The notes: a model not told the origin generated them from the letters alone. Counted from the first letter of the stretch, positions 52,440 to 61,542 are shown. The stretch is 64,000 bases of DNA from Streptomyces griseosporeus (GCF_014656055.1 NZ_BNBR01000005.1:310001-374000); one strand, 5' to 3'. Made by a program: numbers and translations.

Positions 52440-52507
52440 TCCGCCGTTTAACCTAGGGGCTCACGACGGGCAACGGCAAGAGGGCCCAGGGGAGTTGGGG
52501 GCGTGGG

Positions 52508-53854
52508 GTGGTGGGTGAGCGGGACGAACCCGAGGTCATCGGGCGCCGGGTGCAGCGGCTGCGCGGACAGCGCGGGCTGACCCAGCGGCAGCTGGCGGAG
52601 CCGACGTACACACCGGCGTACATCTCCACCCTGGAGGCCGGCCGGGTGCGGCCCTCGGACGCGGCGCTGCGGCACATCGCCGAGCGGCTCGGCGTCGCCG
52701 TGGAGGAGCTGGCCACCGGCCGCCCGGCCCGGCTCGTCACCGACCTCAGGCTGCGGCTGACCGAGGCGCAGCGCACCCTCGCCACCGGCGAGGCGGAGCA
52801 CGCGCGCGAGCAGTACGTGGCGCTGCTCGCGGAGGCGGACGAACACGACCTGGACGAGGTGCGGGCCACCGCCCTGCTGGGACTCGGCGAGTGCGCGCTG
52901 GACACGGGCGATCTCTCGGACGCCCGGCGCCACTTCGAGGGCGCGGAGGAGATCCTCGCCGGGCAGCCGCTGCCGGCCCGGGTGCCGGCCCTGCGCGGCC
53001 GCGCGGTCTCCCACTACCTGGCCGGTGAACTCCGCTACGCCGTGTACCTCCTGGAGTCCGCCCTCGACGACCTGAACCGGGGCGGCCTGCACGACCCGGA
53101 CGCGCTGCTGCTGCTCTACGCCTCGGTCATCGGCCCGTACATGGACATGGGCGCGCACGCCCGCGCGGCGCAGGCGGCCGAGTTCGCGCTGGCCCTCGCG
53201 CCGAGCGTCGGGGACCCGGCGCTGGTGGCGCGGATGCACCGGTCGGTCGCCCGGACCCTGCTCGCCGAGGGCCGCCTCACCGAGGCGGACGCCTCCCTCG
53301 CCAAGGCGGCCGAGCTGTACCGGCAGCTGCAGATCCGCACCGAGCTGGCCAACTGCCACTGGATGCGCGGCTATGTGTACGCCCAGGGCGGCCGGCTGGA
53401 CGAGGCCGAGGCGGAACTGCGCGAGGCCCTGACGATGCTCACCGCCAAGCGGGCCGGGCTGTACAGCAGCCAGGTCGCGGTCGAGCTGGCGGACGTACTG
53501 CACCGCCGGGGCAGGTCGGGGGAGGCGTCCGCGCTGCTGCACGGCGTCCTCGGCGACCTGTCCTCCGAACGCGGCGCGGTCCATGCCGCCGCCGCGCACC
53601 GGCTGCTCGGCATCATCGCCGAGGACACCCGCGACACGGAGGCGGCCGAGGAGCACTACGTCCGCGCGCTGAGCCTGCTGGAACGGGCGGGCGCGGCGGG
53701 GGACCTGGCCGACCTGTGCCGGCTGCTGGGCGACCTGCTGCGCCGTACCGGCCGGGTGGAGGCGGCGCTGGACGCGTACCGCACGGGCCTGGGCCACCGA
53801 ACGGCCCCCGGCACGACGACCCTGGGCCCGGCTCCCGCGCAGCCGCCCCTGTGA
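52508..53854 (+). CDS. HTH-TPR (XRE-type) regulator
   Basis: A 448-residue protein. An N-terminal XRE helix-turn-helix (about 8-70; LRGQRGLTQRQLAEPTYTPAYISTLEAGRVRPS) is followed by a long array of about eight tetratricopeptide repeats (80-430). This is the organisation of streptomycete peptide- or cofactor-sensing regulators. The neighbouring 55-residue exported peptide is an attractive but unproven ligand candidate. GTG start with an adjacent GTG as alternative. It is convergent, with only 16 bp to spare, with the lipoprotein that follows. Confidence 0.88.
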   Translation: MVGERDEPEVIGRRVQRLRGQRGLTQRQLAEPTYTPAYISTLEAGRVRPSDAALRHIAERLGVAVEELATGRPARLVTDLRLRLTEAQRTLATGEAEHAREQYVALLAEADEHDLDEVRATALLGLGECALDTGDLSDARRHFEGAEEILAGQPLPARVPALRGRAVSHYLAGELRYAVYLLESALDDLNRGGLHDPDALLLLYASVIGPYMDMGAHARAAQAAEFALALAPSVGDPALVARMHRSVARTLLAEGRLTEADASLAKAAELYRQLQIRTELANCHWMRGYVYAQGGRLDEAEAELREALTMLTAKRAGLYSSQVAVELADVLHRRGRSGEASALLHGVLGDLSSERGAVHAAAAHRLLGIIAEDTRDTEAAEEHYVRALSLLERAGAAGDLADLCRLLGDLLRRTGRVEAALDAYRTGLGHRTAPGTTTLGPAPAQPPL

Positions 53855-53870
53855 GCGCCGACGGTTCTTC

Positions 53871-54641
53871 CTAGACGAGCACCCGCGCCTGCCTGCGCAC
53901 GTCGGCGAGGCGCTGGGCGCCGACCTGTACGGCGGTGAGGGTGGCGTCGGTGGGGAGGTTGCCGAGGCTGCCGTTGCTGACGGCGAAGGCGTCGTCGCCG
54001 ACGCGGACGACGGCGAGGTCCAGGGTGAGCACGGTGGCCTCCCCGGTGTCCTCGGCGACGGGCCCGGTCAGGCTGACCCGCAGCCCCTGCCGGTCGTCGC
54101 CGACCGGGGGCAGGGAGTAGTCGAGGACCTGCACGTTCTGCACCCCGGCGCGCATCGTCGTGGCGGTGAACCGGGCGCACTTCTGCGGCAGGGAGCGCAG
54201 CCAGGCCAGGGTGCGGTCGACGTCGGCGCGGGGGGCGGCGGTGACCTGGTAGCGCAGCTGTGCCTCGGTGTCGAAGTCGTCGAGCCCGACGAGCGCGCGG
54301 GCGTCGGGGCCGAGGACCTCGTCGGCGTACAGCACGTCCAGCAGCCGCTGGCAGTCGCGGTCGGCGGTACCGGCCTTCAGCAACGCGTCCCGCCAGACCG
54401 CGGCGCCGCGGGTCGGCCCCCAGTTGCCGCCGAGATCGGCGGGGGTGACGAGGGCGGCCTGCGCCTGCGCCGGGGTGAGGGCGGGCACGGCGCTCGGGGC
54501 GGGGGCGCTGCTCTTCCCTGCCGTGGAGCCGGCGCTCGGGGTGTCCCGCTCCTGCCCCATCTCCAGATACGCACCGGAACACCCGGCGACGCCCACGAGG
54601 ATGACCGAGACGAGCAGAACACGAACACGGGGCCGGGGCAT
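53871..54641 (-). CDS. lipoprotein with PknH-sensor-like region
   Basis: A 256-residue lipoprotein. The lipobox is VAGC with C21. After a Ser/Pro/Ala spacer the mature part has the segment ALTPAQAQAALVTPADLGGNWG typical of PknH-like extracellular sensor and related mycobacterial-type lipoproteins, plus DLAVVRVGDDAFAV. A disulfide probably forms between DCQRLLDV and QKCARF. AAGGAG lies 7 nt before the ATG. Function unknown, envelope-located. Confidence 0.8.
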   Translation of the reverse strand: MPRPRVRVLLVSVILVGVAGCSGAYLEMGQERDTPSAGSTAGKSSAPAPSAVPALTPAQAQAALVTPADLGGNWGPTRGAAVWRDALLKAGTADRDCQRLLDVLYADEVLGPDARALVGLDDFDTEAQLRYQVTAAPRADVDRTLAWLRSLPQKCARFTATTMRAGVQNVQVLDYSLPPVGDDRQGLRVSLTGPVAEDTGEATVLTLDLAVVRVGDDAFAVSNGSLGNLPTDATLTAVQVGAQRLADVRRQARVLV

Positions 54642-54742
54642 CGGGGCTCCTTGGCGGCGGTGGGATGCGTTTCTCCAGGTCAGCAGCCGTTGCGTGGGCG
54701 TGCCAGCGGGGTGGCCCTCTCGGGTGATCAGCACCCGGCGCT

Positions 54743-54834
54743 GGTGCGGGCCGGGGGTGGGTCGCGCACCCGGCGCTACGGGGTGCCGCTGCGCCCACCC
54801 GTGCCGCCCCTAGCGGCACGACTGCCCGCAGCTA
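54743..54834. repeat. dispersed intergenic repeat, copy 2
   Basis: 92 bp matching 14015-14107 at all but about three positions. It carries the same inner hairpin (GTGCCGCC/GCGGCAC). It lies upstream of the lipoprotein start, on its far side. Confidence 0.85.
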
Positions 54835-55043
54835 AGTCGGATGGCGGCCGGTAGACGCGTACGGCGGGAAGGGGACGTGTCGGGGGGTGTCCGCCCGCAG
54901 CGGGCGCCGGAAAGTGACGGCGCGAATTTGACCGTACCCAGCGGCGCACCGAGGACGGATACCCCCCGGCGCGGCCCCGCCCCCACCACCCGCCGTAGGC
55001 GCTACATCAGCCACCCACCCACAGCCACGGGCCGCCGCAGGCA

Positions 55044-55089
55044 TTTAGGGGCGCGGGGAACTGCGCGATCAGCCCCCACCGGCCCGCAG
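55044..55089. repeat. second dispersed Streptomyces repeat (single copy here)
   Basis: The element begins TTTAGGGGCGCGGGGAACTG and ends in GGCCCGCAG. I recall this motif as common between genes in Streptomyces genomes; only one copy was found in this window, so the claim rests on memory. Confidence 0.5.
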
Positions 55090-55128
55090 ACGCATATCGT
55101 CGGTACGACCGGAAAGAGAGGCGCCCCC

Positions 55129-56100
55129 GTGAGCAGCCAGCCGCAGCCCCGCACCCCAGTGATCATCGACTGTGACACCGGCGTGGACGACGCCCTCGCC
55201 CTCCTCTTCGCCGTGCGGCACCCCGCCCTCGACGTCCGCGCCATCACCTGCGTCGCCGGCAACACGGACGTGGACGGCGTCGTCCGCAACACGCTCACCG
55301 TGCTGGATCAGGCGGGCGCCCCCGATATCCCCGTGGCGCGCGGCGCCGAGCGTCCCCTCATCGAGCCGCCCCGCACCGCGCCCGTGCACGGCAGCGACGG
55401 CATGGGCGACCTCGGCCTGCCCGCCCCCGCCCGCCAACCGGTCGACATGGACGCGGTCACGCTGCTGCGCCGCGAGATCCTCGCCTCACCGACCCCCGTG
55501 ACGCTGATCCCCACGGCCCCGCTCACCAACATCGCCCTGCTCCTGCGCACCCACCCCGAGGTCACCCGCAACATCGAGCGGATCGTCTTCATGGGCGGCG
55601 CGGTCGAGGTCGGCAACGCCACTCCGGTCGCCGAGTTCAACGTCTGGCACGACCCGGAGGCCGCCGCGATCCTCCTCACGGCAGGGGTGCCGACGACGAT
55701 GTACGGCCTGGACGTGTTCACCCGCGTCGTCGTCCCGGCCCCCACGGTGCACCGCCTGCGCGAGAGCCGCGACCCCGGCACCCGCCTGGCCGGCGACCTC
55801 CTCGCCCACCGTCCCGCGATGCCCGGCAGCAGCCCGGACGACTCGGAGGCCGGCGGCCTCGGCGACGCGGGCGCGGTCTGCGCGGTCGCCGACCCGGCCG
55901 GTATCACCACCCGCCTCCTCCCGGTCGAGGTCTCCCTCGCTCCGGGCCCCACCCGGGGCCAGACGATCGTCGACCGCCGCCCCCGCCCGGGCGAGGCGGA
56001 ACACCACGGCGAGGCCCGTACGACGCCCCTGGTGGACGTGGCCGTCGACGTGGACGTGGACCGCTTCGTGAAGCTGTACCTGGAGACGGTGGAGCGCTAG
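55129..56100 (+). CDS. inosine-uridine-type nucleoside hydrolase
   Basis: A 323-residue nucleosidase. The calcium-binding signature is D14-C-D16-TGVD-D21 near the N-terminus, with further ligand motifs FMGGAVEVGN and a D in VWHDPEAA. It splits purine or pyrimidine ribonucleosides to base and ribose for salvage. GTG start with GAGAGG at 9 nt spacing. The stop codon TAG (56098-56100) shares its last two bases with the left end of a 177-bp inverted-repeat element. Confidence 0.9.
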   Translation: MSSQPQPRTPVIIDCDTGVDDALALLFAVRHPALDVRAITCVAGNTDVDGVVRNTLTVLDQAGAPDIPVARGAERPLIEPPRTAPVHGSDGMGDLGLPAPARQPVDMDAVTLLRREILASPTPVTLIPTAPLTNIALLLRTHPEVTRNIERIVFMGGAVEVGNATPVAEFNVWHDPEAAAILLTAGVPTTMYGLDVFTRVVVPAPTVHRLRESRDPGTRLAGDLLAHRPAMPGSSPDDSEAGGLGDAGAVCAVADPAGITTRLLPVEVSLAPGPTRGQTIVDRRPRPGEAEHHGEARTTPLVDVAVDVDVDRFVKLYLETVER

Positions 56101-56275
56101 GGCGTGTCCGCAAAGTCCCGTCTGCCGCCCGACGCCCGGCACGCCCTCTCGCCGCACCGGCCGGTCTCCCGCGTACAACCAGTACGCGGGCGCCCGTCCG
56201 GCACGGCGAGAGCACGCACCGGACGCCGCTCGGCCCGCCCTCCGGGCGGACGACGCGCCTTTGCGGACACGCCCT
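56099..56275. mobile_element. 177-bp inverted-repeat element (MITE-like)
   Basis: Perfect 17-bp terminal inverted repeats, AGGGCGTGTCCGCAAAG at 56099-56115 and its complement at 56259-56275, bound a non-coding centre that itself forms a strong hairpin (CCCGCGTAC with GTACGCGGG near 56168-56190). There is no transposase gene, so if mobile it depends on an element elsewhere. No clear target-site duplication is visible. The left end covers part of the nucleoside hydrolase stop codon. Confidence 0.7.
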
Positions 56276-56284
56276 GGACCTGGA

Positions 56285-57415
56285 CTAGTCGTCAGCGACG
56301 CCGGCCCCCGCCGTCCACCGCTCCTCCACCTTCGCCACGTGCCAGTACCCGATGGCCGCCGCCCACACGACCACGAACAGCGCGACGATGAGGTAGCCGA
56401 CGTTGTCCAGGTCGAGGCCGGCGATCCACTCGGTCACCGCGTCGGAGAGGGCGAGCTTGTCGTGCAGGACGCCGACGAGTTCGATCGTGCCGATGACGAA
56501 CGCGACCGCGATGGACAGGCCGGTGATGGTGAGGTTGTAGAAGACCTTGCGGACGGGGTTGGAGAACGCCCACTGGTAGGCGAAGTTCATGAACGTGCCG
56601 TCGAGCGTGTCGAACAGGCTCATCCCCGCGGCGAACAGCAGCGGCAGGCACAGGATGGCGTACCAGGGCAGGCCGGCCGCCGCGCCGGAGCCCGCCATCA
56701 CCATCAGCGTCACCTCGGTCGCGGTGTCGAAGCCGAGGCCGAAGAGGAAGCCGAGCGGGAACATCTGGCCGGGCCGGGACACCGACCGGGTCAGCCGGCC
56801 CAGGATGCGGTTCATGAACCCGCGGGAGTCCAGGTGCTCTTCGAGTTCCCTCTCGTCGTACGTCCCCGCCCGCATCGCGCGGAACACGCGCAGGATCCCG
56901 ACCAGCGCCACCAGGTTCAGCGCGGCGATCAGATAGAGGAAGGTCCCGGAGACGGTCGTACCGAGGACGCCCAGCACCTGGTGGGTGCGGGAGTCCTCGT
57001 TCATCACCTTGCCGGCCAGCTGGGTGCCGCCCGCGATGAGCAGGGACAGCAGCACCACCACGCTGGAGTGGCCGAGCGCGAACCAGAACCCCACCGACAC
57101 GGGCCGCTTGCCGTCGGCCATCAGCTTGCGGGTGGTGTTGTCGATGGCGGCGATGTGGTCGGCGTCGAAGGCGTGCCGCATGCCCAGCGTGTAGGCGGTG
57201 ACGCCGAGTCCGACGCCGAAGGCCTTGGTGCCGACCTCGTAGTGGCCGGGCACGACGAGGAGGAAGAGGATGCCGAAGGCGACGACGTGCAGGAGGGCGA
57301 TCACCCCCATCAGCCCGGCCGTCTTCAGGGTGTCCTCGCGCCGCCAGCGGAAAGCCGCGGCGGTCGCCGTACCCGTGGTCGCACCCGTCGCCGTATCGGT
57401 CGCAGGCTCGGTCAT
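56285..57415 (-). CDS. NiCoT-family nickel/cobalt permease
   Basis: A 376-residue membrane protein with about eight helices. It has the NiCoT signature RHAFDADHIAAIDN and a second signature GFLFGLGFDTATEV, the metal-selectivity regions. It takes up Ni2+ or Co2+ with high affinity. The cobalamin riboswitch just upstream strongly suggests it serves cobalt supply for B12. ATG 57415 is chosen since an upstream extension would run into the riboswitch. Confidence 0.93.
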   Translation of the reverse strand: MTEPATDTATGATTGTATAAAFRWRREDTLKTAGLMGVIALLHVVAFGILFLLVVPGHYEVGTKAFGVGLGVTAYTLGMRHAFDADHIAAIDNTTRKLMADGKRPVSVGFWFALGHSSVVVLLSLLIAGGTQLAGKVMNEDSRTHQVLGVLGTTVSGTFLYLIAALNLVALVGILRVFRAMRAGTYDERELEEHLDSRGFMNRILGRLTRSVSRPGQMFPLGFLFGLGFDTATEVTLMVMAGSGAAAGLPWYAILCLPLLFAAGMSLFDTLDGTFMNFAYQWAFSNPVRKVFYNLTITGLSIAVAFVIGTIELVGVLHDKLALSDAVTEWIAGLDLDNVGYLIVALFVVVWAAAIGYWHVAKVEERWTAGAGVADD

Positions 57416-57460
57416 CCGGTCACGCTCCAGCACCTCGTGGATCACTTCGTGAGATGCCGC

Positions 57461-57640
57461 GGCCGGTCTCCTGGCTGACGGGTGCACACGTCGCCGTCCC
57501 TGCCTTCCCAGCCGTCGTACGACGCCCAGTGGCCCGGTGGTCAACCGGACGGAACGGAAACTCCCCGATCACAGTGGCGAGGGCCGCGCCGGTCTCCCAC
57601 CGGCTTCCCGAGCACCACGGCCTGCCCACCGTAGGTGGGG
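57461..57640 (-). ncRNA. adenosylcobalamin riboswitch
   Basis: Read on the minus strand, it contains the B12-box AGCCAGGAGACCGGCC (57461-57476), the GCCACTG core (57572-57578) and the GGGAAGCCGGTG segment (57598-57609), in the right order and spacing. It ends 46 nt before the NiCoT start. High cobalamin is expected to switch off the permease. Boundaries are approximate; the 5' limit is the least certain. Confidence 0.93.
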
Positions 57641-57706
57641 GCGGGGGGTGTTGCCCAGCGGAGCGGGGAACGGGTTGGAAAGATCACAGACAGGGAGAAC
57701 CAGAAC

Positions 57707-57736
57707 CGGGAGCCGGTCACGACGGACCGGCTCCCG
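57707..57736 (-). terminator. terminator of the LAETG-protein gene
   Basis: A perfect 12-bp stem (57707-57718 with 57725-57736) with an ACGACG loop lies just past the stop of the LAETG-protein gene. Confidence 0.88.
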
Positions 57737-57758
57737 ACAACCACGCACCGCGCCCGGG

Positions 57759-58691
57759 CTACGCCCGCTTGCGCCGCGCCGCCACCATGACCGCCGCGCC
57801 GCCCGCGAGCAGCACCGCCGCACCGGTCACCAGCACGCCGGTGTTGTTGCCACCACCGGTCTCCGCGAGGTCACCGCTGCCGCCGTTCGGCGAGGGGGAG
57901 GCGACGGCACCCGCCGGCACGGACGCCGACGGCGAGGCCGGCTCGGCGGGCGCCGACGGCTCGGGCGAGCCGGCCGGCGGTGCGGACTCCGCCGGCGCGG
58001 ACGGCTCCGACGTGCCCGAAGGCGTCCCGGACGGCGTGCCCGACGGGGTCTGCGACGGCGTACCCGACGGCGGCTGCTCCGCCGTGCAGTCCTTCGTCCC
58101 GCCGTTCCACGCGGCGATCAGCTTGTCCTTGATGACGGGCCGGTCCGGCCCCTTGGGCAGCTCGCCGTGGACGAGCCCGTCCTGCGCGTCGAGCACGCCG
58201 TCGAACTTCACGGCGCCGCGGTACAGGTCGACCTGCGCGAAGCAGCCCGCGTCCGGCACGGCGATGTCGAGGGTGTCCGTGGCGCCCGGCTTGACGGTCA
58301 CCGTGTCGAAGTCGACGAAGACCTGCTCGCCGGAGGTGGCGAAGCTCGCGCCGTGGGCGAGGTAGGAGGCGAGCGAGGCCGTGCAGGACGCGGCGTCGTC
58401 GGCGGCGCGGACGGTGACGTGGACCTTGCCGTCCCCGGTCGGCTTCAGGTTCTGGTCGTCGACCTTGACGGAGTCGTAGAAGTGGCTGCCGTCGAGGGAG
58501 AACTGGCAGCGGTCGGTCCCGGTCTCCGTCCCCGCGCCGGTGCCGGGCCGGTACTGGCCGCCGGCCTTCCAGCCGTCGCCGCCGGGCGTGCCGGTCGCCC
58601 AGGCGCCGGAGGCGGAGGCGGCGCACAGGGCGAGCGCCGCGGCGCCCGTCCCCAGAAGGCGCCGCGCGGTGACACGTCTCGCTATGGACAT
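57759..58691 (-). CDS. sortase-anchored surface protein (LAETG motif)
   Basis: A 310-residue exported protein. The signal peptide ends in GAWA (about residue 33). The mature part is a small beta-rich domain (residues 35-220), followed by a Ser/Pro/Thr/Gly-rich wall-spanning stalk (220-270). It ends in the sorting signal L274-A-E-T-G278, a transmembrane helix and basic tail RRKR. LAxTG is the motif used by streptomycete class E sortases. The start may be six bases upstream at 58697. Function of the domain is unknown. Confidence 0.88.
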   Translation of the reverse strand: MSIARRVTARRLLGTGAAALALCAASASGAWATGTPGGDGWKAGGQYRPGTGAGTETGTDRCQFSLDGSHFYDSVKVDDQNLKPTGDGKVHVTVRAADDAASCTASLASYLAHGASFATSGEQVFVDFDTVTVKPGATDTLDIAVPDAGCFAQVDLYRGAVKFDGVLDAQDGLVHGELPKGPDRPVIKDKLIAAWNGGTKDCTAEQPPSGTPSQTPSGTPSGTPSGTSEPSAPAESAPPAGSPEPSAPAEPASPSASVPAGAVASPSPNGGSGDLAETGGGNNTGVLVTGAAVLLAGGAAVMVAARRKRA

Positions 58692-58876
58692 GTGCATCCC
58701 ATCTTGCAAGTGCAGGGGTGAGGGGGCACGGATCCGCACGCAACGCGCAGGCGCGCGTCGGCCCCCGTGGTCATGGTCGATACGTCAGGGCACCGGGCTC
58801 AGTGGTCAACTGCCGCCCCAGTGCCCGCACATGTTTGACCGGTGATCAAACCCCTGTCAACCAGCGGCGCAGCAAA

Positions 58877-58891
58877 GAAAGTTCAACTTTC
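58877..58891. promoter_or_regulatory. palindrome between two envelope-protein genes
   Basis: GAAAGTT-C-AACTTTC is a perfect 15-bp palindrome (7-1-7) in an AT-rich patch, 20 bp past the stop of the DUF4142 gene. It could be an operator for the LAETG gene (start about 185 bp away) or a minor terminator; an additional TTTGA...TCAAA pair lies at 58834-58850. Confidence 0.4.
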
Positions 58892-58910
58892 ATTCAGCCT
58901 TCACGGTCCG

Positions 58911-59675
58911 TCATCGCACCGTCGGCGACGGTGAGGGTGCCGCCGGGTCCCCGGGCACCGGTACCGGTGTCGAGGTCGCGTTCGGCGGGGGCGTCAGCAC
59001 CACCTGGGGCTGGCCGACGGCCGGCGGCGGCGGGGTGACGTCGGTGTCGGGGAGCTTGGGCGGGGCGGTCTGCTGGAAGAGGGCTTGGTCGAAGTTGACG
59101 AGGCCGGTCTTCTCCATGACCGTGATGTGGTCCAGGACGGTGTCGTTGGCCTGGTCGGCGAGCGCCCGGACCAGGCTGTTCTTGGTCGTGGACCGGATCT
59201 TCGCGACGGTGTTGAAGATCGAACCGTGCGTGATCCGCAGGATGTTGGCGAAGTCGGAGTCGAACTGCCGCCCGCTGTCGGCGTTCAACTGCGCGACGAA
59301 GCCCTGCTGTTGGGGGCTGGCCAGGTTGGGCAGCGTGATGTTCAGCATGGGCGCGATCTTGCGGCAGGTGGTGTCCAGCGCGGCGTGCCCGTCGATCAGG
59401 TGCTGCCCGGCGGTGACGACCTCCTTGCTGGTGCCCTTCTGCACGGCCATCTGTCCGACCGGGTACTCCCACAGGCCGGCCGCCCGCACCTTCACCACGA
59501 AGTCCCGGTCGGCCTCGGTGAGCGGCCCCCACTGGGTCTGCGCGATGATGCGCGAGGTGTCCGTCGACACCGTCTTCACGCCGAGCATCGCGGGATAGGC
59601 GAGCGCGGCCAGCGTCAGGCTCAACGCCCCGCCCACGAAGAGGGTTCCCGTCGCGTTCCGCGAAAACCGCACCAT
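58911..59675 (-). CDS. exported DUF4142 ferritin-like protein
   Basis: A 254-residue protein. A hydrophobic N-terminal helix (about 10-35) acts as an anchor or signal. The DUF4142 domain (about 45-215) has the pattern LTEADRDFVVKVRAAGLWE, HLIDGHAALDTTCRKIA and DFANILRITHGSIFN. Pro/Thr/Val-rich tail. DUF4142 proteins are four-helix bundles of unknown function, many envelope-located. GGAGG lies next to the ATG, and the adjacent GTG is an alternative start. Confidence 0.85.
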   Translation of the reverse strand: MVRFSRNATGTLFVGGALSLTLAALAYPAMLGVKTVSTDTSRIIAQTQWGPLTEADRDFVVKVRAAGLWEYPVGQMAVQKGTSKEVVTAGQHLIDGHAALDTTCRKIAPMLNITLPNLASPQQQGFVAQLNADSGRQFDSDFANILRITHGSIFNTVAKIRSTTKNSLVRALADQANDTVLDHITVMEKTGLVNFDQALFQQTAPPKLPDTDVTPPPPAVGQPQVVLTPPPNATSTPVPVPGDPAAPSPSPTVR

Positions 59676-59954
59676 GCCTCCTGCCCGGTCGGGGGACCGC
59701 CCCGAGGGGCGGATCGGACACGGGGAAGTACGGACACGGGACGCGCCGGAACCTTTTGGTTTGGCAAAGAATCCCGGTGGCCCGTCGGTGGCCGCTGCCG
59801 GGACCGGCCCCCACCGCCCAGACGGGTGGCCCTGCCCGACGCCTTCGCCCATGTGGTCGAACGGCGCGCGGCAGGAGGCGGGCGGACCGTGAGAATCGAA
59901 CGGGGGTGCACGACCCAATGTCCCGACGTCGTACGCCGTACAGGGAGTCACCCG

Positions 59955-60707
59955 ATGAGAAACCCGAGATCACACCCGAGGAGGACGGCCGCCTTCGTCC
60001 TCTGCGCCGCGGCCGCGCTCACCGCGGCCCTCCCGGCCCCGGCCGGCGCGGCCGATGCCGCCCGCAGCCGCGAACTGTGGGGCTCGGTCACGATCGTGCC
60101 CGGCCGCGAGGGCGTCCTGGAGGTCACCGGGTACGCCGGATCCGCGCCCGGCGCCGGATCCCGGCTGACACTGACCGCGCCCGGCACCGCCCGGGTCACC
60201 GCCGTGCCCCTCGCCGACACCGGCTACCGGGGCGCTGTCGCCGCCGACCGCGCCAGCGCCACGTACACCTTCGCGGGAGCGGCGCCGGAGGTCCGCCCCT
60301 GGCAGGGCCGTACGTTCCCGTTCGTGCTGTCGGTGCCCGCGAGTGCCGTCCCCGGCACCCGGCTGCCGGGCTGCGCCCTGCGCCTCACCGACGCGCGGGG
60401 GACCGCCCTGGACGAGGGCACCTGCACGGTCACCGTCGGTCTGCCCGAGCCGACGCTGCACACCCCGCTGTCCGGCGTGCCCGGCGGCAGCCGCCCGCAG
60501 ACGGCCGGGACGGCCTACCCGGGCGCCCAGGTCAGCGTCCGCGACCAGGACGAGAACGAGGTGTGCTCCACCACCGCGGGCGCCGACGGCACCTGGTCCT
60601 GTCTGCCCGGCGTCGACCTGCCCGCGGGCCCGGTCCGCCTCCAGGCGACCGCCACGCTGAACGGTGTGACGGCGGCGAGCGAGCAGGTCCACATCACGGT
60701 GCGCTGA
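59955..60707 (+). CDS. exported Ig-like/beta-sandwich protein
   Basis: A 250-residue protein. A signal peptide ends in AGAA (about residue 33); two beta-sandwich domains follow. The second (about 165-250, PTLHTPLSGVPGGSRPQTAGTAYPGAQVSV) resembles bacterial Ig-like or carboxypeptidase-regulatory repeats. Four cysteines are arranged as two pairs. Probably wall- or surface-associated; function unknown. GGGAG lies 8 nt before the ATG. Confidence 0.75.
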   Translation: MRNPRSHPRRTAAFVLCAAAALTAALPAPAGAADAARSRELWGSVTIVPGREGVLEVTGYAGSAPGAGSRLTLTAPGTARVTAVPLADTGYRGAVAADRASATYTFAGAAPEVRPWQGRTFPFVLSVPASAVPGTRLPGCALRLTDARGTALDEGTCTVTVGLPEPTLHTPLSGVPGGSRPQTAGTAYPGAQVSVRDQDENEVCSTTAGADGTWSCLPGVDLPAGPVRLQATATLNGVTAASEQVHITVR

Positions 60708-60825
60708 GGGGCGGCGGAACGGGCAGGTGCGCCGGACGGGTTGGCGAAGGATTGACCGTTCCCCGGCCGAATCCGGACCCTTTCCCGGGAGAGTCGATAG
60801 GGACCTCCGCCCTAGATTCGGCCGC

Positions 60826-61542
60826 ATGCCCCCACAGCCTCCTGGGCCCCCGTACGCCCCGCGGCCCCCGCGCGTCCCGGCCGCCCTGCCCGTCCTCCCC
60901 TACCGCAAGCCCACCCGGGGTCGCGACTACTGGGTCCTGGACGACGTCCTGCCCGACGTCGACGCGGTGCGGGAGCGCTGCCTCGCCAAGGACGAGGACG
61001 ACTGGGTGAAGGGGCACCCCTACACCTCCGAGACCTGGCCGGGACTGCGCACCATGCCGGGCCTGGAGCCCGGTGAACTGGCCCGCGTGGAGCGGCTGGT
61101 GCGGCAGGCGACCGGGGCGAGGGAGCTGTGGGTGCAGCGGGCGCCCGGCGGCGGCACCCTCAACCACAACTGCGTGCAGGTCGTCGGGGAGGGCGAGAGC
61201 GAGCCGCGCCCGCACACCGACTCGCGCGCCCTGTGCCGGTACGCGGCCGTGCTGTACCTCAACCCGGGCGTGCCCAAGGACTGCGGGACGAGCTTCTACC
61301 GCCAGTCCCTGCCGGGCGGGCGGCTCGGCGGCAACATCGTGCAGGCCCCGCACACCAACCTCGTGGAGGCGCTGGGCACGCGGTTCGTCGCGCCGGACGC
61401 CTTCGAGGAGGACGTCCGCGTCCCGCACCGGTACAACCGGCTGCTGCTGTACCACGCCAACCTGGTGCACAGCGCGACCGGTTACTTCGGCCGGACGCCG
61501 GCGGAGAAGCGGATGACAGCGGTGTTCTTCTGGATGGCCTGA
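60826..61542 (+). CDS. DUF6445-like 2-oxoglutarate-oxygenase-fold protein
   Basis: A 238-residue protein. A Pro-rich N-terminus is followed by a jelly-roll with a PHTDSRALC (H-x-D) element and a later YHANLVHSATGYFG histidine, the expected iron ligands, then an Arg in RTPAEKR that may bind 2-oxoglutarate. This fits DUF6445, a family related to 2OG/Fe(II) oxygenases but of unknown substrate. ATG 60826 is chosen; a weaker frame opens from 60727. Confidence 0.75.
   Translation: MPPQPPGPPYAPRPPRVPAALPVLPYRKPTRGRDYWVLDDVLPDVDAVRERCLAKDEDDWVKGHPYTSETWPGLRTMPGLEPGELARVERLVRQATGARELWVQRAPGGGTLNHNCVQVVGEGESEPRPHTDSRALCRYAAVLYLNPGVPKDCGTSFYRQSLPGGRLGGNIVQAPHTNLVEALGTRFVAPDAFEEDVRVPHRYNRLLLYHANLVHSATGYFGRTPAEKRMTAVFFWMA

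Larger units (their letters stand above)
54642..55128. promoter_or_regulatory. 487-bp intergenic region with two dispersed repeats
   Basis: The region has no convincing gene. It contains copy 2 of a 93-bp dispersed repeat (54743-54834), a second repeat element (55044-55089) just before the nucleoside hydrolase ribosome site, and presumably two divergent promoters. Nothing else was recognised. Confidence 0.6.
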
